This document shows, in pieces, positions 44,795 to 54,128 of a DNA stretch of 64,000 bases. The notes below the pieces were generated by a model. The model saw only the letters and a program-made list of their open reading frames with translations. It was not told the DNA's origin and ran no database searches. The DNA comes from Grimontia sedimenti (lineage in GTDB: Bacteria; Pseudomonadota; Gammaproteobacteria; Enterobacterales; Vibrionaceae). Both the position numbers and the translations under genes were made by a program. The DNA is taken from contig NZ_JAALDL010000002.1 of NCBI RefSeq assembly GCF_011045095.1, positions 62,001 to 126,000 on the forward strand, given 5' to 3'. Numbering within the stretch: position 1 is the stretch's first letter; each line of letters opens with the position of its first letter.

Positions 44795-45406
44795 ATGAGT
44801 TCTAGTCGTCATGAAATTGTAGAAAAGAACGTTGGTCTTTTCGCTATCCTCACGGTCATTGCTATCAGCTTCGGTGCGCTTGTTGAAATCACGCCGTTGT
44901 TGTTCCAAAAGCAAACGACCGAACCTGTCGATAACCTGCGCCCATACACTGCACTGGAAATGGAAGGCCGCGACATTTACATCCGTGAAGGTTGTAATGT
45001 TTGTCATAGCCAGATGATTCGCCCTTTCCGTGCAGAAACTGAGCGCTATGGTCACTACTCTGTGGCGGGTGAAAGTGTTTGGGAACACCCATTCCTATGG
45101 GGTTCCAAGCGTACAGGTCCTGATTTGGCACGCGTTGGTGACCGTTACTCTGATGAGTGGCACCGCGTTCACCTTATCGACCCTCGTGCGGTTGTGCCTG
45201 AGTCAAACATGCCTGGCTTCCCTTGGTTGGAAGAGAATGTTCTGACTGGCGAGAACACTGCCAAAAAGCTGACTGTTTTCCGCGATATGTTCGGTGTTCC
45301 ATACACTGATGAGCAAATCGCAAATGCGAAAGCAGACGTTGAAGGTAAAACGGAGATGGATGCCATCATCGCTTACCTGCAGTCACTCGGCCACGCGATG
45401 AAGTAA
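44795..45406 (+). CDS. ccoO: cbb3-type cytochrome c oxidase subunit II (monohaem)
   Basis: This 203-residue membrane-anchored cytochrome c carries electrons towards CcoN. It has a single N-terminal helix ([20 protein letters not shown]), haem motif [15 protein letters not shown] and the later methionine ligand segment [16 protein letters not shown] lies 7 nt before the ATG, and the gene starts 12 bp after ccoN. Confidence 0.97.
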   Translation: MSSSRHEIVEKNVGLFAILTVIAISFGALVEITPLLFQKQTTEPVDNLRPYTALEMEGRDIYIREGCNVCHSQMIRPFRAETERYGHYSVAGESVWEHPFLWGSKRTGPDLARVGDRYSDEWHRVHLIDPRAVVPESNMPGFPWLEENVLTGENTAKKLTVFRDMFGVPYTDEQIANAKADVEGKTEMDAIIAYLQSLGHAMK

Positions 45407-45415
45407 GGAGCTCTT

Positions 45416-45583
45416 ATGGCATCTTTTCATGCCCTATGGACGCTAGCGATTTTCGTCTGCTTCATTGTAATTGTGCTTTGGGCCTATAGCAGTCGCCGTA
45501 AAAAGGAATTCGACGAAGCTGCTAACCTTGTCTTCGCTGACGAGGAGAAAGGCGATAAAAAGACAGGAGAAGATAACAAATGA
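45416..45583 (+). CDS. ccoQ: cbb3-type cytochrome c oxidase subunit CcoQ
   Basis: This 55-residue single-helix subunit (MASFHALWTLAIFVCFIVIV, then WAYSSRRKKEFDEAANL) has the family pattern of a short hydrophobic helix followed by RRxxxFDEAA. It stabilises the oxidase complex. TAAGGAG lies 6 nt upstream. Its last bases overlap the ccoP start (ATGA). Confidence 0.93.
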   Translation: MASFHALWTLAIFVCFIVIVLWAYSSRRKKEFDEAANLVFADEEKGDKKTGEDNK

Positions 45584-46551
45584 CTACATTTTGGAGTCTA
45601 TTTATCACTGTCATTACCCTTGGTACGTTGGTAGGTTGTGCCGCACTGATTATTTGGTGTAGCAAAGACCTTGATGGCGTGGCTGATGGTGAAGATATGG
45701 GCCACGAATACGATGGTATTCGTGAGCTGAACAACCCACTGCCTAAGTGGTGGTCGTACATGTTCTGGGCGACCATTGTTTTCGGTGCGGTTTACTTCGT
45801 GCTTTACCCAGGCTTAGGTAACTGGAAAGGCGTTTTCAATTGGCAGAGTTCCGCTCAGGACGTTGCGAATATTGAAGAGTCACGTCAGTTGCTGGCTAAC
45901 AGCGACGGTATCGACCAGTATGCGCGTGAGCTAGCATCTGCGAATGCGATTTTCGGCGAAACCTTCCGCAAACTCGCATACAAGCCAGGTTCGGATGAAC
46001 TGCAAGACATCACTGAAATTGCCAAGAACCCTGAAGCAATTAAGGTGGGTCAGCGCCTGTTCATTCAAAACTGTGCTCAGTGCCACGGCTCTGATGCTCG
46101 TGGTCAGTCAGGCTTCCCTAACCTAACCGACGACGCTTGGTTGTATGGCGGTGAGCCAGAGACTATCAAAGCAACACTGGTTAATGGTCGAGTGGGTAAC
46201 ATGCCGGCATGGCTTGATGCGCTGGGTGAAGATGGCGTTCGTGAAGTCGCTTCTTACACACTGAGCCTGTCGGGTCGTAAAGTTGACGCTCAGGAAGCAG
46301 CGAAAGGTAAAACACGCTTCGTTGTGTGTGCAGCATGTCACGGTACAGACGGTAAAGGTAACCCAGCATTTGGTGCACCTGATCTGACTGACAACGTGTG
46401 GCTGTTCGGTGGCTCTCGTAAAGCCGTTGAAGAAACTATTCGCTATGGTCGCCAAGGCGTAATGCCAGCTTGGAAAGACATTCTGGACGAAGACAAGATC
46501 CAGCTGCTTTCTGCTTATGTCTGGCAGCTAAGCACACCGCAAAACCAATAA
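45580..46551 (+). CDS. ccoP: cbb3-type cytochrome c oxidase subunit III (dihaem)
   Basis: This 323-residue membrane cytochrome has two N-terminal helices (about 5–28 and 57–78). Two c-type haem domains carry CAQCHGSDARG and CAACHGTDGKG, with methionine ligands in VGNMPAW and QGVMPAW. It donates electrons through CcoO to CcoN. It overlaps ccoQ by four bases and is followed by a strong terminator before ccoH. Confidence 0.97.
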   Translation: MTTFWSLFITVITLGTLVGCAALIIWCSKDLDGVADGEDMGHEYDGIRELNNPLPKWWSYMFWATIVFGAVYFVLYPGLGNWKGVFNWQSSAQDVANIEESRQLLANSDGIDQYARELASANAIFGETFRKLAYKPGSDELQDITEIAKNPEAIKVGQRLFIQNCAQCHGSDARGQSGFPNLTDDAWLYGGEPETIKATLVNGRVGNMPAWLDALGEDGVREVASYTLSLSGRKVDAQEAAKGKTRFVVCAACHGTDGKGNPAFGAPDLTDNVWLFGGSRKAVEETIRYGRQGVMPAWKDILDEDKIQLLSAYVWQLSTPQNQ

Positions 46552-46570
46552 AATCAATAATTAGTTAGTT

Positions 46571-46596
46571 AAGCCCCTGCAAGCAGGGGCTTTTTT
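46571..46596 (+). terminator. Rho-independent terminator after ccoP
   Basis: AAGCCCCTGC (46571–46580) pairs with GCAGGGGCTT (46583–46592) around AA, followed by TTTTTT. It separates the structural genes from the assembly genes. Confidence 0.92.
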
Positions 46597-46628
46597 CCCC
46601 AAGAATTCAGTTCACACAGGAAAGCGAT

Positions 46629-47120
46629 ATGATTAAGCCATGGTATAAGCAGTTTTGGCCCTGGTTCCTGATAGCCCTTCCAGGTAGCGTTGTCGTTGCC
46701 AGTCTTTTCACCTTTGCTTTGTTCAGCAAAAATCAGGTATCCCTTGTCGCCGAAGATTATTACAAAGAAGGTAAAGGGATTAACATCGACATATCCCGCT
46801 TGAAGAAAGCCGATGAGCTCGCCATCTCCGCTTTCCTGTCTGCACAGAATGACACCGCTATTTTCACCTTGGATAAAGGTGAACTAACGCAATACCCTAC
46901 TCTAAAAATCACATTCCAACACCGTACGCTTGCTGATAGAGATATCGAACAGATGGTCAACGCTGATGCTTCCGGCCGCTACCGACTTGCCCTGAGCGAA
47001 CCGCTCACTGGCCCTTGGTACGTTGAAGTTAACGCATTTGATGGGACGTGGGCTTTAAATGGCCGCGCAAATTTTCCATCTGAAGACCCAGTAGAGTTGT
47101 ATGGTCAGAGCAAGGAATGA
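46629..47120 (+). CDS. ccoH: cbb3 oxidase assembly protein CcoH/FixH
   Basis: This 163-residue membrane protein is needed for stable assembly of the cbb3 oxidase. The N-terminal PWYKQFWPWFLIALPGS with one helix, then VAEDYYKEGKGINIDISR, is the FixH signature; a periplasmic Ig-like domain follows with GPWYVEVNAFDGTWALNGR. CAGGAAAG lies upstream of the ATG. It overlaps ccoI by four bases. Confidence 0.95.
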   Translation: MIKPWYKQFWPWFLIALPGSVVVASLFTFALFSKNQVSLVAEDYYKEGKGINIDISRLKKADELAISAFLSAQNDTAIFTLDKGELTQYPTLKITFQHRTLADRDIEQMVNADASGRYRLALSEPLTGPWYVEVNAFDGTWALNGRANFPSEDPVELYGQSKE

Positions 47121-49510
47121 CGAAAGATTGTTATCACTGTGGAGAGCCGGTTCTTACCGGTGACTCTTATAAAGTCGAGATTCAGGGCAGTACTCGCATC
47201 ATGTGTTGCCCTGGCTGTGAAGCGGTCGCCACCACTATCGTGGCAAGCGGCCTTACCTCTTACTACGAATACCGAACTGCCCCTGCAGAAAAAGCCAGCC
47301 TCGTACCGGAAGAACTTCAATCACTCTCTCTTTACGACAACGAAGACGTTCAGCAGGAATTCGTGCGTCATGAAGGCGGCATAGATGAAGTTGTTTTGTC
47401 AGTTGATGGCGTATCCTGTGCCGCATGCGCTTGGTTGATTGAAAAGCAACTACACAGCCAAGAAGGTGTCTCGCGTATTCGCGTCAACACCACAACCAAC
47501 CGAGCAACGCTTCGTTGGGATCCATCTAAAACCAAACTCAGTACTCTGCTAAATAAGATTCATGCGCTTGGCTACAAAGCAGCACCTTTCGAAGCCGATA
47601 ATCAGGAAGCGCAATATCACCACACCATGAAGCAATACCTTTATAAGTTGGGTATTGCTGGTCTCGCTACCATGCAGGTCATGATGCTGGCTGTGGCGAT
47701 GTACTTCGAAGTATTCGGAGACATGGATGAAGCGTTTCGTGATTACTTCCGCTGGGTAAGCCTGATATTTGCGACGCCGGTTCTACTCTATTCCGCGATG
47801 CCTTTCTATATCAACGCTTGGAGAAACCTCAAAGCCCGGACGCTAGGAATGGATGTTCCTGTTTCTATCGCGCTTTTGTTTGCCTATTTCGCCAGCTTGT
47901 ATGCCACCGTCACCGGAAAAGGCGAAGTATTCTTTGAGTCTATCGCCATGTTTACCTTCTTCCTGCTGGTTGGCCGATTCCTTGAAATGCGCGCCCGAAG
48001 AACGGCTGCTGCTGCAAGCGCAAACTTGCTTAAGCTGATCCCGCGTTTGGCGACACTGGCATCGGGTGAGCAAATCCCTGCTAAGTCGCTAGCCATTGGC
48101 CATGTTGTGCGCGTATTACCTGGTGAACCCTTCCCTGCAGATGGGTTGGTCGTAGAAGGCGTAACGACAGTTGACGAATCAATGCTGACTGGTGAGTCGA
48201 TGCCCGAGTCACGTCAAAGTGGTGAGCGTGTCTATGCAGGCACCATGAACATTGATGGAAACGTGAATGTAAAGGTGACTGCTGAGAAAAAGGACTCCCT
48301 TATTGCCCATATTGTCGAGCTTCAGGATGCAGCTCAACTAGCTAAACCACGAGTAGCTGAAGTTGCAGATATCGTCGCGCGCTATTTTGTCGCTGCCATT
48401 CTCGTCATTTCGGCGTGTACCTGGTGGTACTGGCAAAGTCATCGCCCAGAAGACGCTTTCTGGATCATGCTTTCTGTATTGGTCGCAACCTGTCCCTGCG
48501 CGTTGTCATTGGCAACACCTACCGCACTGACCTGTTCGACATCCACCTTTGGCAAGCTCGGTATTCTTCTACGTCGGGGGCATGTATTCGAAACGCTGAC
48601 GCACATTAACCGAGTTGTCATTGATAAAACCGGCACACTGACTGAAGGCAACGTTTCAATTTCTGATACCCAGATTTACGCAGACATAGATGCAAATCAT
48701 GCAACTGCCATCGCAGCATCTTTGGAGTCCTATGCTAACCATCCTATCGCGGAAGCTTTTAGCGGCTTTGAAAAGGCGAACGGGTTAGAGAACGTCGAAA
48801 ACGTCATCGGTGAAGGTTTAAAAGGTCAAATCGATGGTGACGAATGGCGTATCGGCAAACCTCAGTTTGCGTTAAACAACACACAAATTTCCGAGCAAAG
48901 TACCCACCAGATTTGGCTATCCCGAAATGGTGAGGCAGTAGCGTCATATTTGCTTGTTGACCCAATCCGTGAATCAAGCAAAGCACTGATCGAGAAGTTC
49001 CACGAAGCTGGCATCAAAGTCACCATGCTAACCGGCGACAACTCAGCCACAGCACAAGCTGTTGCTGACAAGTTAGGTATCGATGAACTGGTCGCGGGTG
49101 TCTCTCCACAAGGTAAACTGGCGTATTTAAATTCTCTGCCACAAGATCAAATAACCATGATGATCGGAGATGGGGTGAACGATGCGCCCGTGCTGGCTGG
49201 TGCGCACCTTTCGGTTGCCATGGGCGGAGGCACTGACGTCGCTAAAGCCTCTGCGGATATGGTGTTGCTCGGTGATGACCTCACCAAACTACTCGATGCG
49301 CGCAAATTGGCGGCCTTTACCCAAAAAATCATTCGTCAGAATCTGGCTTGGGCATTAGGATACAATCTTGTGATTTTGCCACTGGCGGTGATGGGATTTG
49401 TCGCACCTTATGTGGCAGTAGCTGGTATGTCAGGCAGCTCAGTGATCGTCGTTACGAACTCGCTTCGTTTGTTTAAAAAAGACCTCATTGAAAAGCTGAA
49501 GGGAGAGTAA
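47117..49510 (+). CDS. ccoI: Copper-translocating P1B-type ATPase CcoI/FixI
   Basis: This 797-residue P-type ATPase exports copper for cbb3 oxidase assembly. It has an N-terminal cysteine-rich segment (CYHCGEP and CCPGCEAVA), then an HMA domain with CAACAW (about 96–100). The transmembrane CPC motif (TCPCALSLATP) and the phosphorylation site DKTGTLTEG are present, along with the HP motif in YANHPIAEAF and GDGVNDAPVLAGA. GMDVPVSIALL is typical of P1B pumps. It overlaps ccoH and is followed by ccoS. Confidence 0.97.
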   Translation: MTKDCYHCGEPVLTGDSYKVEIQGSTRIMCCPGCEAVATTIVASGLTSYYEYRTAPAEKASLVPEELQSLSLYDNEDVQQEFVRHEGGIDEVVLSVDGVSCAACAWLIEKQLHSQEGVSRIRVNTTTNRATLRWDPSKTKLSTLLNKIHALGYKAAPFEADNQEAQYHHTMKQYLYKLGIAGLATMQVMMLAVAMYFEVFGDMDEAFRDYFRWVSLIFATPVLLYSAMPFYINAWRNLKARTLGMDVPVSIALLFAYFASLYATVTGKGEVFFESIAMFTFFLLVGRFLEMRARRTAAAASANLLKLIPRLATLASGEQIPAKSLAIGHVVRVLPGEPFPADGLVVEGVTTVDESMLTGESMPESRQSGERVYAGTMNIDGNVNVKVTAEKKDSLIAHIVELQDAAQLAKPRVAEVADIVARYFVAAILVISACTWWYWQSHRPEDAFWIMLSVLVATCPCALSLATPTALTCSTSTFGKLGILLRRGHVFETLTHINRVVIDKTGTLTEGNVSISDTQIYADIDANHATAIAASLESYANHPIAEAFSGFEKANGLENVENVIGEGLKGQIDGDEWRIGKPQFALNNTQISEQSTHQIWLSRNGEAVASYLLVDPIRESSKALIEKFHEAGIKVTMLTGDNSATAQAVADKLGIDELVAGVSPQGKLAYLNSLPQDQITMMIGDGVNDAPVLAGAHLSVAMGGGTDVAKASADMVLLGDDLTKLLDARKLAAFTQKIIRQNLAWALGYNLVILPLAVMGFVAPYVAVAGMSGSSVIVVTNSLRLFKKDLIEKLKGE

Positions 49511-49514
49511 CGGT

Positions 49515-49706
49515 TTGGAAAGTCTTTATATCCTCATCCCCATCGCAATTGCTTTGGTTTGTGTCGCCGTAGGAATTTTTATCTGGGCGGTTAAGTCCGA
49601 GCAATTTGAAGATCTTGAAAGACAAGGCATGAACATCCTTCTTGATGAGGATGAGTCAACATCCTCACCAAAGAAACAGAGCGACAACTCGTCGGAACAA
49701 AAATAA
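49515..49706 (+). CDS. ccoS: cbb3 oxidase maturation protein CcoS
   Basis: This 63-residue single-helix protein (MESLYILIPIAIALVCVAVG, then WAVKSEQFEDLERQG) belongs to the CcoS family, required for cofactor insertion into CcoN. The conserved core is W-x-V-x-x-x-Q-F-E/D-D-L-E. The start is TTG with GGGAG 8 nt upstream. The stop overlaps the next ATG by one base. Confidence 0.92.
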   Translation: MESLYILIPIAIALVCVAVGIFIWAVKSEQFEDLERQGMNILLDEDESTSSPKKQSDNSSEQK

Positions 49707-50380
49707 TGCCATTCAGTGATCTCATTGCTGCTTTTACAGTTGGCCTGCTTGGTGCAGGCCATTGTTTAGGAATGTGTGGCGGTGTCGCCGCCGCTGTTTC
49801 CATGGGGACTCCCCAAAATCAACGTAAGTCCCCCTTCCTTCTCTTTTACAACGGTGGCCGCCTGCTTTCTTATGGCCTGATTGGTGCGATTGCCGGTGGA
49901 TTAGTCGCAGGTGTTGTCGGTGTCACTCAAATCACCCAACAGTTGCTATGGCTAAGATTGGCTGCTGCTATCATGATGATTTTGCTCGCTTTGTACATTG
50001 GTCGGTTCTGGAATGGCCTTGCCTATGTGGAGAAAGTGGGCCAAGTGCTTTGGAAACGTCTTTCACCCCTTTCCAGTAAGTTACTTCCATTACGCTCCCC
50101 GTTTGCGGCGCTACCGTTTGGTATGTTGTGGGGCTGGTTGCCTTGTGGGTTGGTGTATTCAGCGTTGAGCTGGGCAGCTGTTGCCGGAAATGCGCTAGAT
50201 GGATTGTTGATAATGCTCGCATTTGGTTTAGGAACTCTCCCTGCAATGATTTTGGTTGGCTCTGCTGCAGAAGCAACCAAGAACCTCCTTAACAACCTGA
50301 TATTCCGAAGGATCTCATCATTGATACTGCTAATGTACGGAATTGTTACCGCTTATTCTGTATACAATCAGTTGTACTAA
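49706..50380 (+). CDS. Sulfite exporter TauE/SafE-like (COG2836) membrane protein
   Basis: This 224-residue protein has about six helices and the N-terminal cysteine/histidine motif GAGHCLGMCGGVAAA typical of the COG2836 subgroup, found next to ccoS in many gammaproteobacteria. A second metal-type motif is WGWLPCGLVYSAL. The context suggests a role in copper supply or maturation of cbb3 oxidase rather than sulfite export, but this is inference. It is coupled to ccoS by the one-base overlap. Confidence 0.85.
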   Translation: MPFSDLIAAFTVGLLGAGHCLGMCGGVAAAVSMGTPQNQRKSPFLLFYNGGRLLSYGLIGAIAGGLVAGVVGVTQITQQLLWLRLAAAIMMILLALYIGRFWNGLAYVEKVGQVLWKRLSPLSSKLLPLRSPFAALPFGMLWGWLPCGLVYSALSWAAVAGNALDGLLIMLAFGLGTLPAMILVGSAAEATKNLLNNLIFRRISSLILLMYGIVTAYSVYNQLY

Positions 50381-50412
50381 GTCTCGCTTTCTCTTCCGGA
50401 AATGGTAAAATA

Positions 50413-50426
50413 TTGACTCAAATCAA
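50413..50426 (+). promoter_or_regulatory. FNR box upstream of fnr
   Basis: TTGACTCAAATCAA matches TTGAT-N4-ATCAA at 9 of 10 defined positions. It lies 18 bp before the fnr ATG. That is close to the promoter start region, so negative autoregulation by FNR is the likely effect. Confidence 0.75.
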
Positions 50427-50443
50427 TTTGGCTAAGCAGGCTC

Positions 50444-51187
50444 ATGATTCAAGACAAAATTCCTACTAAACGTGTTCAATCTGGCGGTTGCGCAATCCAT
50501 TGTCAGGACTGCAGCATCAGTCAGCTTTGTATCCCCTTTACGTTAAGCGAGAGTGAGCTGAATCAGCTTGACCAAATTATCGAGCGTAAAAAGCCGATTC
50601 AAAAAGGTCAGCCATTGTTCCAAGCCGGCGATCAACTTCGTTCGTTATATGCCATCCGTTCTGGCACCATCAAAAGCTACACCATCACCGAGCAAGGTGA
50701 TGAGCAAATCACAGCATTCCACTTAGCTGGAGATCTTGTTGGCTTTGACGCAATAAACCATATGTCCCACCCTAGCTTTGCGCAGGCGTTGGAAACTTCT
50801 ATGGTATGTGAAATCCCGTTTGAGATTCTTGATGACCTGTCAGGCAAAATGCCCAAGCTTCGTCAGCAGATCATGCGTTTGATGAGCAACGAAATCAAAG
50901 GTGACCAGGAAATGATCCTGCTTCTTTCTAAGAAGAATGCAGAAGAGCGTCTTGCGGCATTCCTACACAGCCTGTCTACTCGTTTCTCTCAGCGTGGCTT
51001 TTCAGCAAAAGAGTTCCGTTTGACGATGACACGTGGTGATATCGGTAATTACCTTGGCTTAACTGTTGAAACCATCAGCCGCCTGCTTGGCCGTTTCCAA
51101 AAGAGCGGCATGCTAAGTGTTAAAGGCAAGTACATTACGATTCTTGACCACGATGAATTAAGCCGTTTGGCGGGTGTTTCCAAGTAA
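50444..51187 (+). CDS. fnr: Oxygen-sensing transcription regulator FNR
   Basis: This 247-residue CRP/FNR-family regulator senses oxygen through a [4Fe-4S] cluster. The cysteines fall in [16 protein letters not shown], giving Cys20, Cys23 and Cys29 in E. coli numbering, plus the later cysteine in SMVCEIPFE. The cAMP-like beta-roll follows, then the dimer helix. The DNA-recognition helix [13 protein letters not shown] has the ExxSR contact pattern specific for FNR boxes. The gene sits between the cbb3 assembly genes and uspE, the arrangement seen across Vibrio. Confidence 0.97.
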   Translation: MIQDKIPTKRVQSGGCAIHCQDCSISQLCIPFTLSESELNQLDQIIERKKPIQKGQPLFQAGDQLRSLYAIRSGTIKSYTITEQGDEQITAFHLAGDLVGFDAINHMSHPSFAQALETSMVCEIPFEILDDLSGKMPKLRQQIMRLMSNEIKGDQEMILLLSKKNAEERLAAFLHSLSTRFSQRGFSAKEFRLTMTRGDIGNYLGLTVETISRLLGRFQKSGMLSVKGKYITILDHDELSRLAGVSK

Positions 51188-51214
51188 ATCCCCCCTGCTT
51201 TACAGACGACTTCT

Positions 51215-51248
51215 GAAATGGCGCTATACGCGCCATTTCTCTTTTTTT
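51215..51248 (+). terminator. Rho-independent terminator after fnr
   Basis: GAAATGGCGC (51215–51224) pairs with GCGCCATTTC (51230–51239) around TATAC, followed by TCTTTTTTT. Confidence 0.93.
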
Positions 51249-51330
51249 ACGTTTATCTATCTGAATTTATCGCAAACTCCTGCCACAATGGGTTAAATTA
51301 AAGTATCGGCATCACCAGCTGGAGGTTGTT

Positions 51331-52281
51331 ATGAACAGATATACCAACTTGCTCGTCGCTATCGATCCCGACCACGAAGAACAACCTGCGCTCTCCCGTG
51401 CGATGGATATCGCGAGAAAATCTTCTGCGCCTGTCAAAATCACCCTATTCCTTGCCATCTATGACTTTTCTTATGAAATGACCTCTATGCTTTCCGCAGA
51501 AGAGCGTCAGGCAATGCGTGCAGGCGTGCTCAAACAGCGAGAAGAATGGATAGACTCAGTCGTTGAAAAGAATGCGTGTGAAGGGATAGACGTTGTGAAA
51601 CACCTTGTCTGGCACAATCGCCCTTACGAAAGCATGATCGCAAAGGTGTTTGATGGAGAGCATGACTTGCTTATCAAAGCGACCCATCAGCACGATAAGC
51701 TCGGTTCTTTGATATTCACGCCAACTGACTGGCACCTGCTTCGCAAATGCCCATGCCCCGTTCTTCTCGTGAAAGAACATAGCTGGCCTGAACATGGCAA
51801 AATCCTCACTGCGGTAAATGTTTCTTCTGAAAATGAAACCCATGAGCCGCTTAATGACAAACTGATAGATGAAGCAAAAGCGATGAGTAAGCTTCTTAAC
51901 GCAGAAGTGAACCTCGTTAACGCCTACCCTGCAACACCAGTGAACGTCACGATAGAGCTTCCCGAGTTCGACCCGGCTTCTTACACTGACGCCGTCAGAG
52001 GGCACCATTTGCTTCAGATGAAAGCACTGCGGCAAAAACATTGCATTGATGAAGAGCAGACTTTCTGCCTGGAAGGTTTACCCGAGGATGTTATCCCCGC
52101 AGTTTCCAAAGAGCTTGATGCTGAGTTAGTGATACTGGGTACAACAGGACGTGTGGGATTGTCGGCCATCTTTATCGGCAATACCGCTGAACATACTATT
52201 GACCAACTCAACTGTGACGTTTTAGCGATTAAACCTGACGGTTATGTCAGCCCGCTCGCACCTAATGTTGGTTTAGGCTGA
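51331..52281 (+). CDS. uspE: Universal stress protein UspE
   Basis: This tandem two-domain universal stress protein has 316 residues, the length of E. coli UspE. The first domain begins YTNLLVAIDPDHEEQPALSRA and ends CPCPVLLVKEH. The second holds LVILGTTGRVGLSAIFIGNTAEHTI, a nucleotide-binding-type G-x2-G-x9-G(S/N) loop, and ends CDVLAIKP. It is implicated in stress survival and motility. GGAGG lies 6 nt before the ATG. The fnr–uspE pairing is conserved in enterobacteria and vibrios. Confidence 0.95.
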   Translation: MNRYTNLLVAIDPDHEEQPALSRAMDIARKSSAPVKITLFLAIYDFSYEMTSMLSAEERQAMRAGVLKQREEWIDSVVEKNACEGIDVVKHLVWHNRPYESMIAKVFDGEHDLLIKATHQHDKLGSLIFTPTDWHLLRKCPCPVLLVKEHSWPEHGKILTAVNVSSENETHEPLNDKLIDEAKAMSKLLNAEVNLVNAYPATPVNVTIELPEFDPASYTDAVRGHHLLQMKALRQKHCIDEEQTFCLEGLPEDVIPAVSKELDAELVILGTTGRVGLSAIFIGNTAEHTIDQLNCDVLAIKPDGYVSPLAPNVGLG

Positions 52282-52295
52282 GAAACATATTTTGA

Positions 52296-52322
52296 AAAGC
52301 GCCGAAAGGCGCTTTTTCTTTT
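52296..52322 (+). terminator. Rho-independent terminator after uspE
   Basis: AAAGCGCC–GAAA–GGCGCTTT (52296–52315) is followed by TTCTTTTT. Confidence 0.93.
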
Positions 52323-52487
52323 TCTGCGTTTCGCATTTCATTACCGATTTCCCATAGATACTGGCATCCTGCCACGAAATCCGTATCATACGCGCCTAAC
52401 CTTCGCATCGGGGAGCGATGTGCCATATCCATATGTCATTGGCTGGCTTGATCGCGTAGAGAAATTTTAGAGGCACTTAGTATTAAC

Positions 52488-53414
52488 ATGTCGAATCAAG
52501 AAATCACCAAAGCACAAAAGTACAACCAGAATAAGTTGCAAAAGCGCATTCGCCGCAACGTCGGCCAAGCCATTGCTGACTTCAACATGATTGAAGACGG
52601 CGACCGTATCATGGTTTGCCTGAGTGGCGGTAAAGACAGCTACACCATGCTGGAGATTCTGCAGAGTTTGCAGAAAAGCGCCCCGATTTCTTTTGAACTC
52701 ATTGCAGTAAACCTGGATCAGAAGCAACCGGGTTTTCCTGAGCACGTGCTGCCTGAATATCTTGATGGTCTTGGTGTTGAGTACAAGATTGTAGAAGAAG
52801 ACACCTACTCGATTGTTAAAGACAAAGTGCCAGAAGGTAAAACCACCTGTTCACTATGCTCTCGCCTGCGTCGCGGTATTCTTTACCGCACGGCTAAAGA
52901 GCTGGGTGCAACCAAAATTGCACTGGGTCACCACCGTGATGACATTTTGGAAACCTTGTTCCTGAATATGTTCTATGGCGGCAAAATGAAAGGCATGCCA
53001 CCTAAACTGGTTTCCGACAACGGTGAACACGTTGTGATTCGTCCTCTCGCGTACTGCCGTGAGAAAGACATCGAGCGCTATGCAGAAGCTGCTGAGTTCC
53101 CGATTATTCCTTGTAACCTGTGTGGTTCGCAGCCAAACCTGCAACGTCAGGTGATCAAAGAAATGCTGCGCGATTGGGATCGTCGTTTCCCAGGTCGAAT
53201 CGAAACCATGTTCCGTGCAATGCAAAATGTGGTGCCATCACACCTGGCTGACTTCGAGCTGTTCGACTTCAAGAGCATCGATAAAGATTCTGGCGTCATT
53301 AATGGTGGTGATAGTGCGTTCGATAAAGAGCAATTCAGTGATACACAACCATCAGAAGACGATGTGGTTGAATTTGATCCATCGCTGAAACTGGACGTGG
53401 TTCAGGTGAACTAA
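52488..53414 (+). CDS. ttcA: tRNA 2-thiocytidine(32) synthetase TtcA
   Basis: TtcA thiolates cytidine 32 in the anticodon loop of several tRNAs, using ATP and an Fe-S cluster. The 308-residue protein has the PP-loop [10 protein letters not shown] (about 46–55), the cysteine pair [12 protein letters not shown] and a third in [14 protein letters not shown], which hold the cluster. [14 protein letters not shown] is also conserved. It follows uspE with its own promoter region, as in Vibrio. Confidence 0.97.
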   Translation: MSNQEITKAQKYNQNKLQKRIRRNVGQAIADFNMIEDGDRIMVCLSGGKDSYTMLEILQSLQKSAPISFELIAVNLDQKQPGFPEHVLPEYLDGLGVEYKIVEEDTYSIVKDKVPEGKTTCSLCSRLRRGILYRTAKELGATKIALGHHRDDILETLFLNMFYGGKMKGMPPKLVSDNGEHVVIRPLAYCREKDIERYAEAAEFPIIPCNLCGSQPNLQRQVIKEMLRDWDRRFPGRIETMFRAMQNVVPSHLADFELFDFKSIDKDSGVINGGDSAFDKEQFSDTQPSEDDVVEFDPSLKLDVVQVN

Positions 53415-53433
53415 GCCGACCAACAGAGATAAA

Positions 53434-53468
53434 AAAGCCCGCAACTTCAACTGCGGGCTTTTTCTTTT
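53434..53468. terminator. Bidirectional terminator between ttcA and the DUF2987 gene
   Basis: AAAGCCCGCA (53434–53443) pairs with TGCGGGCTTT (53452–53461). T runs occur on both strands, fitting the convergent genes. Confidence 0.92.
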
Positions 53469-53483
53469 TTAAACGCTAAGAGA

Positions 53484-54128
53484 CTAACTTTGCGGAATCC
53501 AAGGCGTCACTTTCAGTGGCTCTTGCGGGAAAAAGACACGTTCCCCACTCTTTAGCTCGGAAGCACGTATAATAGCGACCTTACCATTGACATCGATTGT
53601 GCGCCCTTCTGAAGTTTTCAGCTCAGGTTGTGCATCAGCAAAATGTACGGTCACACCTTCCACTTCCGGCATAAACCAAGAAGCGAACATACCCCCTAAA
53701 TCCTGCATCATGGTCGTCATCTGAGGAACCAGATTATTCACCTCTTCTTCCGTCACTTCAGATCCAAAACTGTTCTTTGCCAAGACCTGAAACGAAATAT
53801 CACAAGCTTGGGTACCAGCCGTTTCAATAAACACATCCGGATTCACTTTACGGAGGTGGTTATCAATGGGAAGCGGTAGTTCTTGCGATGCTGGGATCTC
53901 AAATTCTTCGTAATGCGCTTTTTTGGTCATCCAGGCTTTGGTGATTTGACAAGTCGCCCCTGAAGAAGGAGAAACCATAAAATACCCAATCTTTACGTCT
54001 GGATGGTTTTCACTGTAGTTATGCTTAAGCTGGGTATATAGCTTGCTATAACTGAATTTTACCTGCGCCGCGGCAGCAGGTGCTGAAATTACAGCTGCCA
54101 ACAAGACAGCCGTAAGTCCTTTAATCAT
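53484..54128 (-). CDS. DUF2987 family exported protein
   Basis: This 214-residue protein has a signal peptide (MIKGLTAVLLAAVISAPAAAA). The body begins VKFSYSKLYTQLKHNY with KIGYFMVSP...CQITKAWMTKK, which I recognise as DUF2987, a periplasmic family of unknown function in Vibrio and relatives. The ATG overlaps the stop of the upstream bax-like gene (ATGA), so the two are translationally coupled. I chose this ATG over the in-frame TTG at 54140. Confidence 0.8.
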   Translation of the reverse strand: MIKGLTAVLLAAVISAPAAAAQVKFSYSKLYTQLKHNYSENHPDVKIGYFMVSPSSGATCQITKAWMTKKAHYEEFEIPASQELPLPIDNHLRKVNPDVFIETAGTQACDISFQVLAKNSFGSEVTEEEVNNLVPQMTTMMQDLGGMFASWFMPEVEGVTVHFADAQPELKTSEGRTIDVNGKVAIIRASELKSGERVFFPQEPLKVTPWIPQS

